Source of the DNA: Inquilinus limosus DSM 16000 | Lineage (GTDB): Bacteria; Pseudomonadota; Alphaproteobacteria; DSM-16000; Inquilinaceae | DNA length: 64,000 nt | Assembly: GCF_000423185.1 (NCBI RefSeq) | Contig: NZ_AUHM01000005.1 | Location: 248,001-312,000 of the forward strand | Direction: 5' to 3' | Part shown: piece by piece, positions 1 to 10,027 of the stretch | How the letters are laid out: each line of letters opens with the position of its first letter | How positions within the stretch are numbered: position 1 is the stretch's first letter | The notes under the pieces: model-generated | The model's input: only the letters and a program-made list of their open reading frames with translations | Databases searched by the model: none | What the model was told of the DNA's origin: nothing | Program-made: the position numbers and the translations under genes

Positions 1-2
1 GA

Positions 3-440
3 GGCTCCTTCTTCCGGACCGAGCTGCATCATCTGGAGCAGGCGAAGATGCGGTCGCAGACGCTGCGGCACCTGTTCGCGCGCTATGCCGATTGCATGAT
101 GGCGCAGGTGTTCCAGTCGGTGGCCTGCAACGCCGCCCATTCGATCGAGCAGCGCACGGCGAAATGGCTGCTGGCGGCGATCGAGCGCACCGGCTCCCCC
201 GATGTGGCGCTGACGCAGGAGCAGCTGTCGGCAACCCTCGGCGTCGGCCGAACCTATCTGAGCCGGATCATCCACGACCTGCGCGGACGCGGGGTGATCG
301 AGACGCGGCGGGGACGCATCGGTGTCCGCGACGTGGACGGGCTGCGCGCCCTCGCCTGCGAATGCAACGCCGCCGTCAGCAGCCACTTCGACGACGTGCT
401 GCAGGGCGTCTACCCGTCCGAGTTCGCCTTCGGGAAGTGA
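3..440 (+). CDS. Crp/Fnr-family transcriptional regulator, 5' end outside window
   Basis: The reading frame is already open at base 3, so the gene starts left of the window; the ATG at 48 is internal. The visible 145 residues hold the end of the long dimerisation helix and then a winged helix-turn-helix of the Crp C-terminal type: TQEQLSATLGVGRTYLSRI is the HTH with its recognition helix and RGVIETRRGRIGV is the wing. The effector-binding cyclic-nucleotide domain should lie upstream. Family members sense cAMP, oxygen, NO or haem; the ligand cannot be told from this part. The AlkB-type gene follows 54 bases downstream on the same strand. Confidence 0.85.
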   Translation, partial: GSFFRTELHHLEQAKMRSQTLRHLFARYADCMMAQVFQSVACNAAHSIEQRTAKWLLAAIERTGSPDVALTQEQLSATLGVGRTYLSRIIHDLRGRGVIETRRGRIGVRDVDGLRALACECNAAVSSHFDDVLQGVYPSEFAFGK

Positions 441-494
441 TGCCGCAGCCGCCGGGCCCCATATCTATGGCCGGACCAACGATGGAGGCCCACC

Positions 495-1061
495 CTGCAG
501 CCCGACCTGTTCGGCCCGCCGCTCGCCGGCCTGTCCACCGTCGAGGGCATCGTCTCGGCGGCGGAGGAGCGGCGGCTGATCGCGGCGATCGACGCGGTGG
601 AGCTGTCGCCCTTCCGCTTTCACGGCTGGGAGGGGCGGCGCCTGACCGCCAGCTTCGGCTGGCGCTACGATTTCGACGACGGCAGCTTCCGGCCGGCGGA
701 GCCGATCCCGGACTGGCTGCTGCCGCTGCGGGAGAAGGCGGCCCGCTTCGCCGGGCTGGGGCCGGCGGAGCTCGCCCAGGCGCTGCTGATCCGCTACGAC
801 CCCGGCGCCGGCATCGGCTGGCACCGGGACCGGCCGGTATTCGAGCATGTCGTCGGCGTCTCGCTCGGCACCGCGGCGACGATGCGCTTCCGGCGCCGAA
901 GGCCGGAGGGCGGCTTCGACCGCGTCTCCCTGCCGCTGCCGCCGCGCTCCGCCTACCACCTGTCCGGCGAAGCTCGGCACGAGTGGGAGCACAGCATCCC
1001 GGAGATGGAGGGGACCCGCTGGTCGGTCACCTTCCGCAGCCTGTCGGGCCGGCGGCGCTGA
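495..1061 (+). CDS. AlkB-like 2-oxoglutarate/Fe(II) dioxygenase, probable CTG start
   Basis: A protein of 188 residues with the AlkB fold signature: iron ligands H110 and D112 (GWHRDRP), a distal His in RHEWEHSIP (H166) and two 2-oxoglutarate-binding arginines R175 and R181 (GTRWSVTFRS). AlkB proteins oxidatively remove methyl groups from alkylated nucleic acid bases. The frame contains no upstream ATG. The first likely in-frame codon is CTG at 495, placed 6 bases after a good GGAGG at 484-488, and it gives the typical N-terminus QPDLFGPPL. A GTG at 597 would delete conserved N-terminal sequence. An alternative is a sequencing indel that hides an ATG start. It converges on mtnC with a 6-base gap. 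Confidence 0.85.
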   Translation: MQPDLFGPPLAGLSTVEGIVSAAEERRLIAAIDAVELSPFRFHGWEGRRLTASFGWRYDFDDGSFRPAEPIPDWLLPLREKAARFAGLGPAELAQALLIRYDPGAGIGWHRDRPVFEHVVGVSLGTAATMRFRRRRPEGGFDRVSLPLPPRSAYHLSGEARHEWEHSIPEMEGTRWSVTFRSLSGRRR

Positions 1062-1067
1062 CGCCTC

Positions 1068-1775
1068 TCAGCCGAAGGCCACCAGCTCGCGCAGCTGGTC
1101 GAAATCCGCCACGATCGGCGCGCCCGCCTCGTTCGGCTTCACCATCTCGTCGCGGATGATCTGGACCACATGCAGGCCGGCCTGGTGCGCCGCCGCCACC
1201 TCGCGCGGGTTGTCGGTCAGGAACAGGATGCGCTCGGGCGCGGCGCCCAGATCGGCCGCGATCTTGGCGTAGGAGCCGGGCTCCACCTTGGCGCCGATAT
1301 CGGTGTCGTAGTGCCGGCCGAAGAAGGGCCGCAGGTCGCCGCGGTTGGAGTGCTGGAAGAACTCGACCTGCGCCTTGACCGAGCCGGAGGAGAAGATGTG
1401 CATCGGCACGCCGGCCTTATGCCAGCCTTCCAGCGCCGCATGGGCGTCGTCGTAGATGTGGCCCTCGAAGGCGCCTTCCTTGTAGCCCTCCTCCCAGACC
1501 AGCCCCTGCAGCAGCTTCAGCGGCGGCACCTTCTGGTCGGCGTCCTGCCAGGCGATCAGGGCGGCGACCGGGTCCTGGCCAGGCCCGATCCGCTCCGCCG
1601 TCTCCTTCAGGGCGCGCTGCACCACCGGGTGGTCCGGGTGCTTCGCGACGAAGACCGGGATCCGCTCGCGCGCGAAGGGGTACAGCACGTCCAGCACATA
1701 GCGCTGCGAGCTGATCGTTCCTTCGATGTCGAGCAGGATCAGGTCGATCGGGTGGGTCTGGTAGGTCAGGGTCAT
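1068..1775 (-). CDS. mtnC: Acireductone synthase (enolase-phosphatase E1)
   Basis: This 235-aa HAD-superfamily enzyme enolises and dephosphorylates 2,3-diketo-5-methylthiopentyl-1-phosphate to acireductone in the methionine salvage pathway. HAD motif I is DIEGT (residues 16-20) with the nucleophilic Asp, and motif III/IV appears as FLTDNPREV; the middle FSSGSVKAQ is the conserved Ser motif. Length matches the bacterial MtnC family. It is the last gene of the leftward mtn operon, 9 bases after mtnK, so translation is probably coupled to that of the kinase. Confidence 0.95.
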   Translation of the reverse strand: MTLTYQTHPIDLILLDIEGTISSQRYVLDVLYPFARERIPVFVAKHPDHPVVQRALKETAERIGPGQDPVAALIAWQDADQKVPPLKLLQGLVWEEGYKEGAFEGHIYDDAHAALEGWHKAGVPMHIFSSGSVKAQVEFFQHSNRGDLRPFFGRHYDTDIGAKVEPGSYAKIAADLGAAPERILFLTDNPREVAAAHQAGLHVVQIIRDEMVKPNEAGAPIVADFDQLRELVAFG

Positions 1776-1784
1776 CTCGGTCTC

Positions 1785-3035
1785 TCAGGCCGCGCGAGTC
1801 GCCGCCACGATATCGGCTGTCGTCCGGAAACGCTCGGGCTCCGTCAGCATGCGCCGGGCCAGCAGCACGGTGCGGCGCTCGCAGGCGGCGCGGCGGTCCG
1901 GGTCGGCGATCCGCAGGAAGTCGGCGACATGGGCATAGCTGAACACCCGGCGGATCATCTTCAGCGCGGCGAAGCCGACCATATCGGCGAAGATCTCTGC
2001 CTCCAGAGCTTCGCAGTCCGGCCGCAGCAGGGCGGCCGAAGCGGGTTTGGGGAACAGGTCGTCGTGATAGGCGTCGCCGCCGCCTCCGGTCTCCCACAGC
2101 CGGCGGAAGGTGCGGCTGAAACTGTCCCACAGCAGCGCCGGCTGTTCCAGCAGCCATTCGGCCATGGCGGCGCGGTCATCGCCCGGCCCGGCATGGCCCG
2201 GCTGCGTCAGGTGGCTGATCAGGATGTTGGCGAGATAGGCGCCGAGATCGAAGCCGATCGGGCCGTAGAGGGCGAATTCCGGGTCGATCACCTTGGTGTC
2301 CGTCTCGGTCACCATGATCGCCGCGGTGTGCAGGTCGGAATGGATCAGCGCCTGGCCCACGGTCAGGAAGCGCCAGGCCAGGCGGCCGGCGGCGCGCTTG
2401 AGCTCGACGTCCTCGCGGAAGCCATGGGCCAAGTCGTCGAGCTGCGGGCTGGTCCAGGAGCTGCGCGGGTTGTCGCGATAGGCGTCCTGGAAGATCAGGT
2501 CGAGCGTGATGCGCTGCAGCTCCACCCCGGCGGCGAAGCGGGCCTGCCATTCGCGCACCCGCTCCAGCGGCTGGTGGAAGGGCGAGGTGCGGTAGCACGC
2601 GCGGGCGACGAAGGCGCCGATATCGGCCGAGACGCGGGGGAAGCGCTTGCCCTCGATCAGGGCGTAGCGCAGCGTCTCGTGCGGCGTCAGCAGCTCCATT
2701 GCCAGGATCTGCCGGCCGGGGTCGTAGTGGTACAGCTTCGGCAGCGCGCCTTCGGCCAGCGGCCCGACGATGGCGAGGTAGGACTGCTCGAAATAGGCGC
2801 GGTTGTCCGGCAAGGGCCAGCTCTCGCCGGCGTGGCGCACCCAGGGCAGGGCCTGCTTCAGGCACAGCCCGCCGGCCGGGCCGCGCACCAGGAAGACGAC
2901 GTTGAGGAAACCGTCGCTGGCCTCGCGGATGTCCCAGGCCTCCGGGGCGCCGTCGAGGATCGCGGTCAGGTCCGGATGGGCGGCGAGATAGGCGCGGGCG
3001 GCCGGGACGTCCAACGCGCGAACGGTGTCGGTCAC
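1785..3035 (-). CDS. mtnK: 5-methylthioribose kinase
   Basis: A 416-aa kinase of the choline-kinase-like fold that phosphorylates methylthioribose to methylthioribose-1-phosphate. The catalytic-loop motif HSDLHT is followed by the metal-binding segment IDPEFALYGPIGFDLG, both typical of MtnK. The start is a GTG at 3035 whose GTGA overlaps the stop of the upstream permease by four bases, which argues for coupled translation and fixes the start. An open frame continues upstream but lies over the permease gene. The position next to a sugar-type ABC importer suggests that the imported sugar is methylthioribose. Confidence 0.95.
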   Translation of the reverse strand: MTDTVRALDVPAARAYLAAHPDLTAILDGAPEAWDIREASDGFLNVVFLVRGPAGGLCLKQALPWVRHAGESWPLPDNRAYFEQSYLAIVGPLAEGALPKLYHYDPGRQILAMELLTPHETLRYALIEGKRFPRVSADIGAFVARACYRTSPFHQPLERVREWQARFAAGVELQRITLDLIFQDAYRDNPRSSWTSPQLDDLAHGFREDVELKRAAGRLAWRFLTVGQALIHSDLHTAAIMVTETDTKVIDPEFALYGPIGFDLGAYLANILISHLTQPGHAGPGDDRAAMAEWLLEQPALLWDSFSRTFRRLWETGGGGDAYHDDLFPKPASAALLRPDCEALEAEIFADMVGFAALKMIRRVFSYAHVADFLRIADPDRRAACERRTVLLARRMLTEPERFRTTADIVAATRAA

Positions 3036-3874
3036 TTCACGCTCCCCTCGGTCAGACCCGCCACCAGCCAGCGCTGGGCCAGCAGGGCGATGAGATAGAT
3101 CGGCGCGATCCCGACCAGCGAGGCCGCGGCCATCTGGCCGAAGTTCACCAGCCGGTCGCCCTGGAACAGCGAGATGCCGACGGTCAGCGTCCGGGTCTCG
3201 TCGGCGAAGGTGAAGACCGAGGCGAACAGGAACTCGTTGTAGCCGAGGATGACCACGATGATCGCGGTCGCGGCGATGCCGGGGGCGACCAGCGGCGCGA
3301 TCACCCGGACGAGGGTCAGGAGCGGCCCGGCGCCGTCGATCGCCGCCGCATCCTCGATCTCGCGCGGGATGCGGCGCAGGAACGGGACCAACAGCCACAG
3401 CGCCACCGGCACATTGGTCAGGCCGTAGACCAGGGCCAAGCCGACCACGCTGTTGAGGAGTCCGGTCGCCTTCAAGAGGAAGAAGAATGGGATCGCGGCC
3501 ACGATCGGCGGCGCGACGAAGCTGCCGAAGGCGATCGAGATCAGCCGCTCCCCCGCCTTGTCCAGGCGCAGGCAGGCATAGGACGCCGGCAGGGCGATCA
3601 GGATGGTGACGATGCCGCCCAGCACCGCGGTCAGCACCGAATTGACGATGAAGCGGGTCAGCGGCGTGGCGCCGAAGGCCGCCGGCCAGTTGGCCAGGGT
3701 CGGCGCCTCCGGCAGGAAGCTGCCGCTCAGCACCTGGTCCGGGGACTTGAAGGAGACCGAGAGCAGATAGGCCAGCGGCAGCAGGAAGGCCGCCGCCACC
3801 AGCACGGCGATCAGGTCGATCCAGGACCAGCGGTGCGATGCCTCCGGCCGTGACGCATGGGCGGTGAAGGTCAT
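3032..3874 (-). CDS. ABC sugar importer permease (MalG/UgpE type) of the mtn operon
   Basis: A 280-aa inner-membrane protein with six predicted transmembrane segments and a cytoplasmic EAA loop (EDAAAIDGAG...IAPL) that docks the ATPase. It belongs to the MalG branch of the CUT1 carbohydrate importer family. The start ATG at 3874 overlaps the stop of the partner permease by four bases, and its own stop overlaps the mtnK start. Being wedged between a binding protein and mtnK, it most likely imports methylthioribose; that substrate is inferred from context only. Confidence 0.9.
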   Translation of the reverse strand: MTFTAHASRPEASHRWSWIDLIAVLVAAAFLLPLAYLLSVSFKSPDQVLSGSFLPEAPTLANWPAAFGATPLTRFIVNSVLTAVLGGIVTILIALPASYACLRLDKAGERLISIAFGSFVAPPIVAAIPFFFLLKATGLLNSVVGLALVYGLTNVPVALWLLVPFLRRIPREIEDAAAIDGAGPLLTLVRVIAPLVAPGIAATAIIVVILGYNEFLFASVFTFADETRTLTVGISLFQGDRLVNFGQMAAASLVGIAPIYLIALLAQRWLVAGLTEGSVK

Positions 3875-4800
3875 GTGTACCGCGCCTCCAGCCGCTTCGC
3901 CGCGCGCGAGGCCGGCCACACCACCAAGCTGACGAAGCCGACGAAAACCAGGGTCGCCGCGGCGGCGCGGCCGACGTCGAACTGCTCGAAGGCCAGGCGC
4001 CAGATCAGGAAGCCGCTGGTCGTGGTGTCGAAGCCCGGGCCGCCGAAGGTCAGGACATAGACCAAGTCGAACAGCTTGAACGCCATGACCAGCCGCAGCA
4101 GGAACACCGCAGCCAGCGTCGGCACCAGCAGCGGCAGGGTGATGTGGCGGAAGCGCTGCCAAGTCGTGGCGCCGTCCAGCCGCGCCGCCTCCATCACCTC
4201 TTCCGACAGACCCTTCATCGCGGCGAAGCAGAGCAGGGCGACGAAGGGCGTCCACTGCCAGGCGTTGGCGATCACGACCGCTGCCGCGGCCCAGGCGGAG
4301 GAGCCGAGGAAGCTCATCGGCGCGTCGATCAGCCCGGCGGCGTGCAGCCAGCCGTTCAGCAGGCCGCCATCGGCGGCGAAGATCAGCTTCCAGGCGACGC
4401 CGACCATCACCGGCGGGGTCATCAGCGGCAGCAGGGCCAAGCTGGTGAACATCCGGCCGGCCTTCACCAGCCGGTGGAACAGCAGGGCCAGCGCCAAACC
4501 CAGCACCAGCTCGATCGCCGCCATCGGCAGGGCGAAGGCGGCGCTGCGCCACAACGAGGCCAGGAAGGCCGGGTCGCCCAGCACCCGCGCGAAATTGGCG
4601 ATGCCGGCCCAGTCGCGCAGCGGCTTGCCGAGGGTGCTCTTGCTGAGGGAGAGGGCGACCAGCGCCGCCAGCGGATAGAGCGTGGTCAGGACCAGCGCGA
4701 CCACGAGAGGCGAGGCCAGGGACGCCGTCCCCAGCCGCCACCGCCGGCGCCGCGCCGGCGCCTCCGCCCGTGCCGTGTCGATGCTCTCCGCGAGGGTCAT
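3871..4800 (-). CDS. ABC sugar importer permease (MalF/UgpA type) of the mtn operon
   Basis: A 309-aa permease with six transmembrane segments and a conserved EAA loop (VMEAARLDGA...ITLPLL). The chosen ATG at 4800 overlaps the binding-protein stop codon by one base (TGATG); an upstream in-frame ATG at 4824 would intrude into that gene. It forms the heteromeric membrane channel with the next gene downstream. No ATP-binding subunit is encoded in the operon, so the pair probably borrows an ATPase encoded elsewhere, as shared MsmK/UgpC-type ATPases do in other bacteria. Confidence 0.9.
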   Translation of the reverse strand: MTLAESIDTARAEAPARRRRWRLGTASLASPLVVALVLTTLYPLAALVALSLSKSTLGKPLRDWAGIANFARVLGDPAFLASLWRSAAFALPMAAIELVLGLALALLFHRLVKAGRMFTSLALLPLMTPPVMVGVAWKLIFAADGGLLNGWLHAAGLIDAPMSFLGSSAWAAAAVVIANAWQWTPFVALLCFAAMKGLSEEVMEAARLDGATTWQRFRHITLPLLVPTLAAVFLLRLVMAFKLFDLVYVLTFGGPGFDTTTSGFLIWRLAFEQFDVGRAAAATLVFVGFVSLVVWPASRAAKRLEARYT

Positions 4801-6134
4801 CACGAACCGATGATCGAGGTCCACTGCTCATGCGCCGCCGCGATCGCCTCCTCGGGCGACTTCTGGTCGGCCAGCACCAGCGCCAGCTCGTCGGCCAGCG
4901 CCTGCATCAGCTGCGGCGATTCCGGGCCGTTCGGCCAGGGCAGGCCGTTCTCCAGCGCCCCGGCCAGCGCGGTCTGCACCTTCGGCGCGAATTGCTTGTA
5001 CTCCGGCGCGTTCAGCGTCGAGGTGCGGTCCGGGTCGATGCCGCTGCCGGTGGTCAGCAGCAGCTCCAGCCCGGTCTTGGCGCTGGTCGCGAACTTGATG
5101 AACTCCCAGGCATGCTCCTGCTTTTCGGAGCCCGCGGAGATGGCGAAGGCGAAGCCGGAGTTCAGCGCCAGCCGGCTGGTCTTGTTCGAACCGCCGACCG
5201 GGATGCGCACCGCGTCCCACTTGTCGACGATCTTCGATCCCTTCGGGTCCTGGGCATAGACGCCGAGGTCGCTCCAGAACTCGATCATCGCCACCTTGCC
5301 GGACAGGAAGGCCGGCAGGCCTTCCTCGAACCGCGTCTCCAGCGGCGTCGGCAGGGCCGAGGGCGCGGCGTCCTTCAGCGCCTTCGCGGCCTCGACCGCC
5401 GGGCCCTCGTCGAGGGCGGAGGAGCCGTCCTCCTTCAGGTAGCGGCCGCCGAAGCCGGCCAGGCGGTTGGCGTAGGATGCGCCGATGATGATCGGCGCCT
5501 TGCCGCCCAGCACCGCGGCGCCGTAGATGCCGTTGGCCTTCTCGGCCTCGGTGATCGCCTTCGACCGCTCCAGATACTCGTCCCAGGTGGTCGGGGGCTT
5601 GAGACCGTGCCGGTCGAAGATCTCCTTGTTGTAGAACAGCAGGTGGCTGTCGCCGTCATAGGGCAGGCCCCAGCGCTTGCCGTCGGCCAGCGTATACGGA
5701 TCATAGATCGAGCGCAGATAGTCGTCCGGCTGGATCTCGGCCTTGTCGCGTTCGATCCATTCGGTGACATCGACGATGATGCCGTCATCCGCCAGCGCGC
5801 CGACCCCGGTGTACCAGTAGTCGATCACGTCGAAATTGTTGGTGCCGGACTGGACGTCCAGCGTCGCTTTGGCCTGCAGCTGGTCGTAGGGCACGGCGGT
5901 GACGTTGACCTTGCCGCCGGTCGCCTTCTCCCAGGCCTCGGCCAGGTACCGCCCGGCCACCACATGCGGCTGGATGATCATCAGGTTCAGGCTCTGCCCG
6001 TCGAAGCGCTTGCCTTGGGCGACGGCGCGGCCGAAGGGCGTACCGGACAGGCCGAGCCCGAGGGCACCGGCGGAAGCCCCGGCCAGGAGGCGGCGGCGGC
6101 CGATCGGGAAGGTGTGGTCGCGGGAGGAGGTCAT
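4800..6134 (-). CDS. ABC extracellular sugar-binding protein (family 1), Tat-exported
   Basis: A 444-aa periplasmic solute-binding protein. The N-terminus carries a twin-arginine signal, IGRRRLLAGASAGALGLGL, ending near AVAQ at about residue 40, so export is likely Tat-dependent and folded. The mature part has the family 1 layout with a hinge region near YDGDSHLLFYNKEIF. It is the first gene of the transporter half of the mtn operon; 210 bases containing palindromic repeats separate it from mtnD. Location between salvage genes suggests methylthioribose or a related thio-sugar as ligand; this is inference. Confidence 0.92.
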   Translation of the reverse strand: MTSSRDHTFPIGRRRLLAGASAGALGLGLSGTPFGRAVAQGKRFDGQSLNLMIIQPHVVAGRYLAEAWEKATGGKVNVTAVPYDQLQAKATLDVQSGTNNFDVIDYWYTGVGALADDGIIVDVTEWIERDKAEIQPDDYLRSIYDPYTLADGKRWGLPYDGDSHLLFYNKEIFDRHGLKPPTTWDEYLERSKAITEAEKANGIYGAAVLGGKAPIIIGASYANRLAGFGGRYLKEDGSSALDEGPAVEAAKALKDAAPSALPTPLETRFEEGLPAFLSGKVAMIEFWSDLGVYAQDPKGSKIVDKWDAVRIPVGGSNKTSRLALNSGFAFAISAGSEKQEHAWEFIKFATSAKTGLELLLTTGSGIDPDRTSTLNAPEYKQFAPKVQTALAGALENGLPWPNGPESPQLMQALADELALVLADQKSPEEAIAAAHEQWTSIIGS

Positions 6135-6184
6135 GTCGGGAGTTCCTGAAAGAGGCCGGAGCGAACGCGGATGGGCCGGTGCTG

Positions 6185-6316
6185 CCCCCTCACCCGAAAT
6201 CGCTGCGCGATTTCGACCTCGCCCCTGGGGAGAGGTAAAGGAGAGCGGCGTTCATATTCCCCTCTCCTCGGGGAGAGGGAGGGGCCCGGCCCGTCAGGGC
6301 CGGGAGGGTGAGGGGG
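6185..6316. repeat. Palindromic intergenic repeat cluster between mtnD and the binding-protein gene
   Basis: Outer arms CCCCCTCACCC (6185-6195) and GGGTGAGGGGG (6306-6316) are perfect inverted repeats. They enclose three shorter hairpins: GAAATCGC..GCGATTTC near 6196-6215, CCCCTCTCC..GGGGAGAGG near 6259-6280, and GGCCCGGCCC..GGGCCGGG near 6283-6304. In an RNA this would fold into a branched structure and could protect or attenuate the mtnBD message relative to the transporter half. The same outer arm type recurs near 20580. Confidence 0.75.
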
Positions 6317-6344
6317 AGGGCGGTGCCCTCCTCCCGGCATCCCG

Positions 6345-6890
6345 TCAGCCGGCGTAGAGCGGGAAGCGGCGGGCGATGGTGTCGCCGGTGAAGTTGGCGA
6401 TCCAGCCTTCCGGGTTCTCGAACAGGCGGATGGCGGTGAAGCGCGGCGCCGGGCCCATGTCGAACCAGTGGGTGGTGCCGGCGGGCACGCTGATCAGGTC
6501 GTCCTTGGTGCACACCACCTTGAACACCCGGCCGGCCTTGCGCAGGTAGAAGGCGCCGGAGCCTTCGACGAAGAACCGGACCTCGTCCTCGCTGTGGGTG
6601 TGCTCGTCCAGGAACTTCTCGCGGAAGGCCTCGCGCTGCGGGTGGTCCGGCTGCATCCGCACCACGTCGACCGACTTGTAGCCGCATTCCGCCTTCAGCC
6701 GGTCGATCTCCGGCTTGTAGGCCGCGATCACGGCGTCCTGGTCGGCGTCGACCGCCAACGGCGCGCTCGCCTCCCAGCGCTCGAACCGCACGCCGATGGC
6801 GTTCAGCTCGCGCGCGATCTCGGCGCCGTCCTCGGTGTCCACCAGCAGCGCCGCGGGGTTGGCCTCGTCATAGACATAGAGCCGGGTCAT
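6345..6890 (-). CDS. mtnD: Acireductone dioxygenase
   Basis: A 181-aa cupin that oxidises acireductone with O2; the Fe form gives formate and 2-keto-4-methylthiobutyrate, the Ni form an off-pathway product. All four metal ligands are in place: H97, H99 and E103 in DEHTHSEDE, and H141 in GTTHWFD. Length matches the Klebsiella ARD family. The start ATG at 6890 overlaps the mtnB stop by four bases, so mtnB and mtnD are translationally coupled. Confidence 0.96.
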   Translation of the reverse strand: MTRLYVYDEANPAALLVDTEDGAEIARELNAIGVRFERWEASAPLAVDADQDAVIAAYKPEIDRLKAECGYKSVDVVRMQPDHPQREAFREKFLDEHTHSEDEVRFFVEGSGAFYLRKAGRVFKVVCTKDDLISVPAGTTHWFDMGPAPRFTAIRLFENPEGWIANFTGDTIARRFPLYAG

Positions 6891-7552
6891 GGCTGCAGCC
6901 TCCGTCGCTCGAATTCGAATCCCAGCAGGACTTCCAGCGCCTCGAGATGGCGCCGCGCCTCGGCCGGCGTGCGGCCCCAGGCGTAGAGCCCGTGCCCGGC
7001 CAGGAGATAGCCCGGCACCGCCGGGGCGTCGCCCAGCCGTGCCAGCACCTGCGGGCCCAGCACCGCCATGTCCTGCGAGTTGGCGAAGACCGGGATGTCG
7101 AGCGCGACCTCGTGCGTCTTCACGCCCGCCAGCGCCTTCTGCAGCTCGAAGCCCTGGATCCGCACCTCGCCCTTCGAGGCGTCGACCAGCGACAGCAGCG
7201 TCGCCGCCGGGCTGTGGACATGGAAGATCGCGCCGATCTCCGGGAACGCCCGGTACAGATCGACATGCAGCGGCGCCTCGGCCGAGGCGCGCGGATGCGC
7301 CGGGTCGTCCAGCGACAGGGTGATGATGTCGTCGCGGGTCAGCCGAGCCTTGTCGGTGCCGGTGGCTGTGATGGCGATGCTGCCGGCGTCGATCCGGGCG
7401 GAGAAGTTGCCGCTGGTGGCCGGCACCCAGCCGCGCGCACCGGCGAAGGCGGCGCCGTCCAGCACGGCCTGGATCGCCGCCTCCTGCTCCGCCGGCTTCT
7501 GCGGCAGGCGGGCGACGGGCGAGACGGGAAGGATGTCGGGTGTCGGGGCCAT
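6887..7552 (-). CDS. mtnB: Methylthioribulose-1-phosphate dehydratase
   Basis: A 221-aa zinc-dependent class II aldolase-fold dehydratase that makes 2,3-diketo-5-methylthiopentyl-1-phosphate. Zinc ligands are visible as H111 and H113 (FHVHSPAAT) and H187 (AGHGLYAWG). The ATG at 7552 gives the usual family length; an in-frame ATG at 7582 would add ten residues and neither site has a strong ribosome-binding site. The frame stays open much further upstream over copA, which is only a GC-rich antisense frame. This is the first gene of the leftward mtn operon. Confidence 0.93.
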   Translation of the reverse strand: MAPTPDILPVSPVARLPQKPAEQEAAIQAVLDGAAFAGARGWVPATSGNFSARIDAGSIAITATGTDKARLTRDDIITLSLDDPAHPRASAEAPLHVDLYRAFPEIGAIFHVHSPAATLLSLVDASKGEVRIQGFELQKALAGVKTHEVALDIPVFANSQDMAVLGPQVLARLGDAPAVPGYLLAGHGLYAWGRTPAEARRHLEALEVLLGFEFERRRLQP

Positions 7553-7599
7553 GATCGATCCGGGCGACGCAGTGTCCTGCATTTTGCGGATGCGGCGTG

Positions 7600-7710
7600 A
7601 GGAATTTGGGATAAATTCAACCCAGCCGTACGCGCTCTCGACCTTATATGCGCAACAATCGATGTCAATTTGAATTTGTATAACATAATGTCGAGTTGAA
7701 TGCCGGCCGT
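7600..7710. promoter_or_regulatory. AT-rich divergent promoter region of mtnB and copA with a direct repeat
   Basis: This is an AT-rich island in a very GC-rich setting. On the minus strand a TTGACA hexamer lies at 7664-7669, followed 14 bases later by TATAAG, a short-spaced promoter candidate for mtnB. Two direct repeats, GATGTCAATTTGAA (7661-7674) and AATGTCGAGTTGAA (7687-7700), match at 11 of 14 positions with a 26-base period and may bind a regulator. No SAM or copper-sensor riboswitch fold was recognised. Confidence 0.4.
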
Positions 7711-7795
7711 TTTGAACCGGACGGAGAGCTCGGGCCGTTGACCTTCCATCTGCTGGAAGCCCCATCTCGCTGGGACAGAGCGAAGGGAGCAGCCC

Positions 7796-10027
<2,232 letters not shown>

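Noticed and set aside
1170-3098. A 642-codon plus-strand frame opposite mtnC and mtnK
   Set aside because: It is fully antisense to two certain genes and its translation has no recognisable domain.
7553-7795. Possible SAM-type riboswitch before mtnB
   Set aside because: I looked for conserved stems and purine-rich cores and saw none; the region is AT-rich promoter-like DNA.
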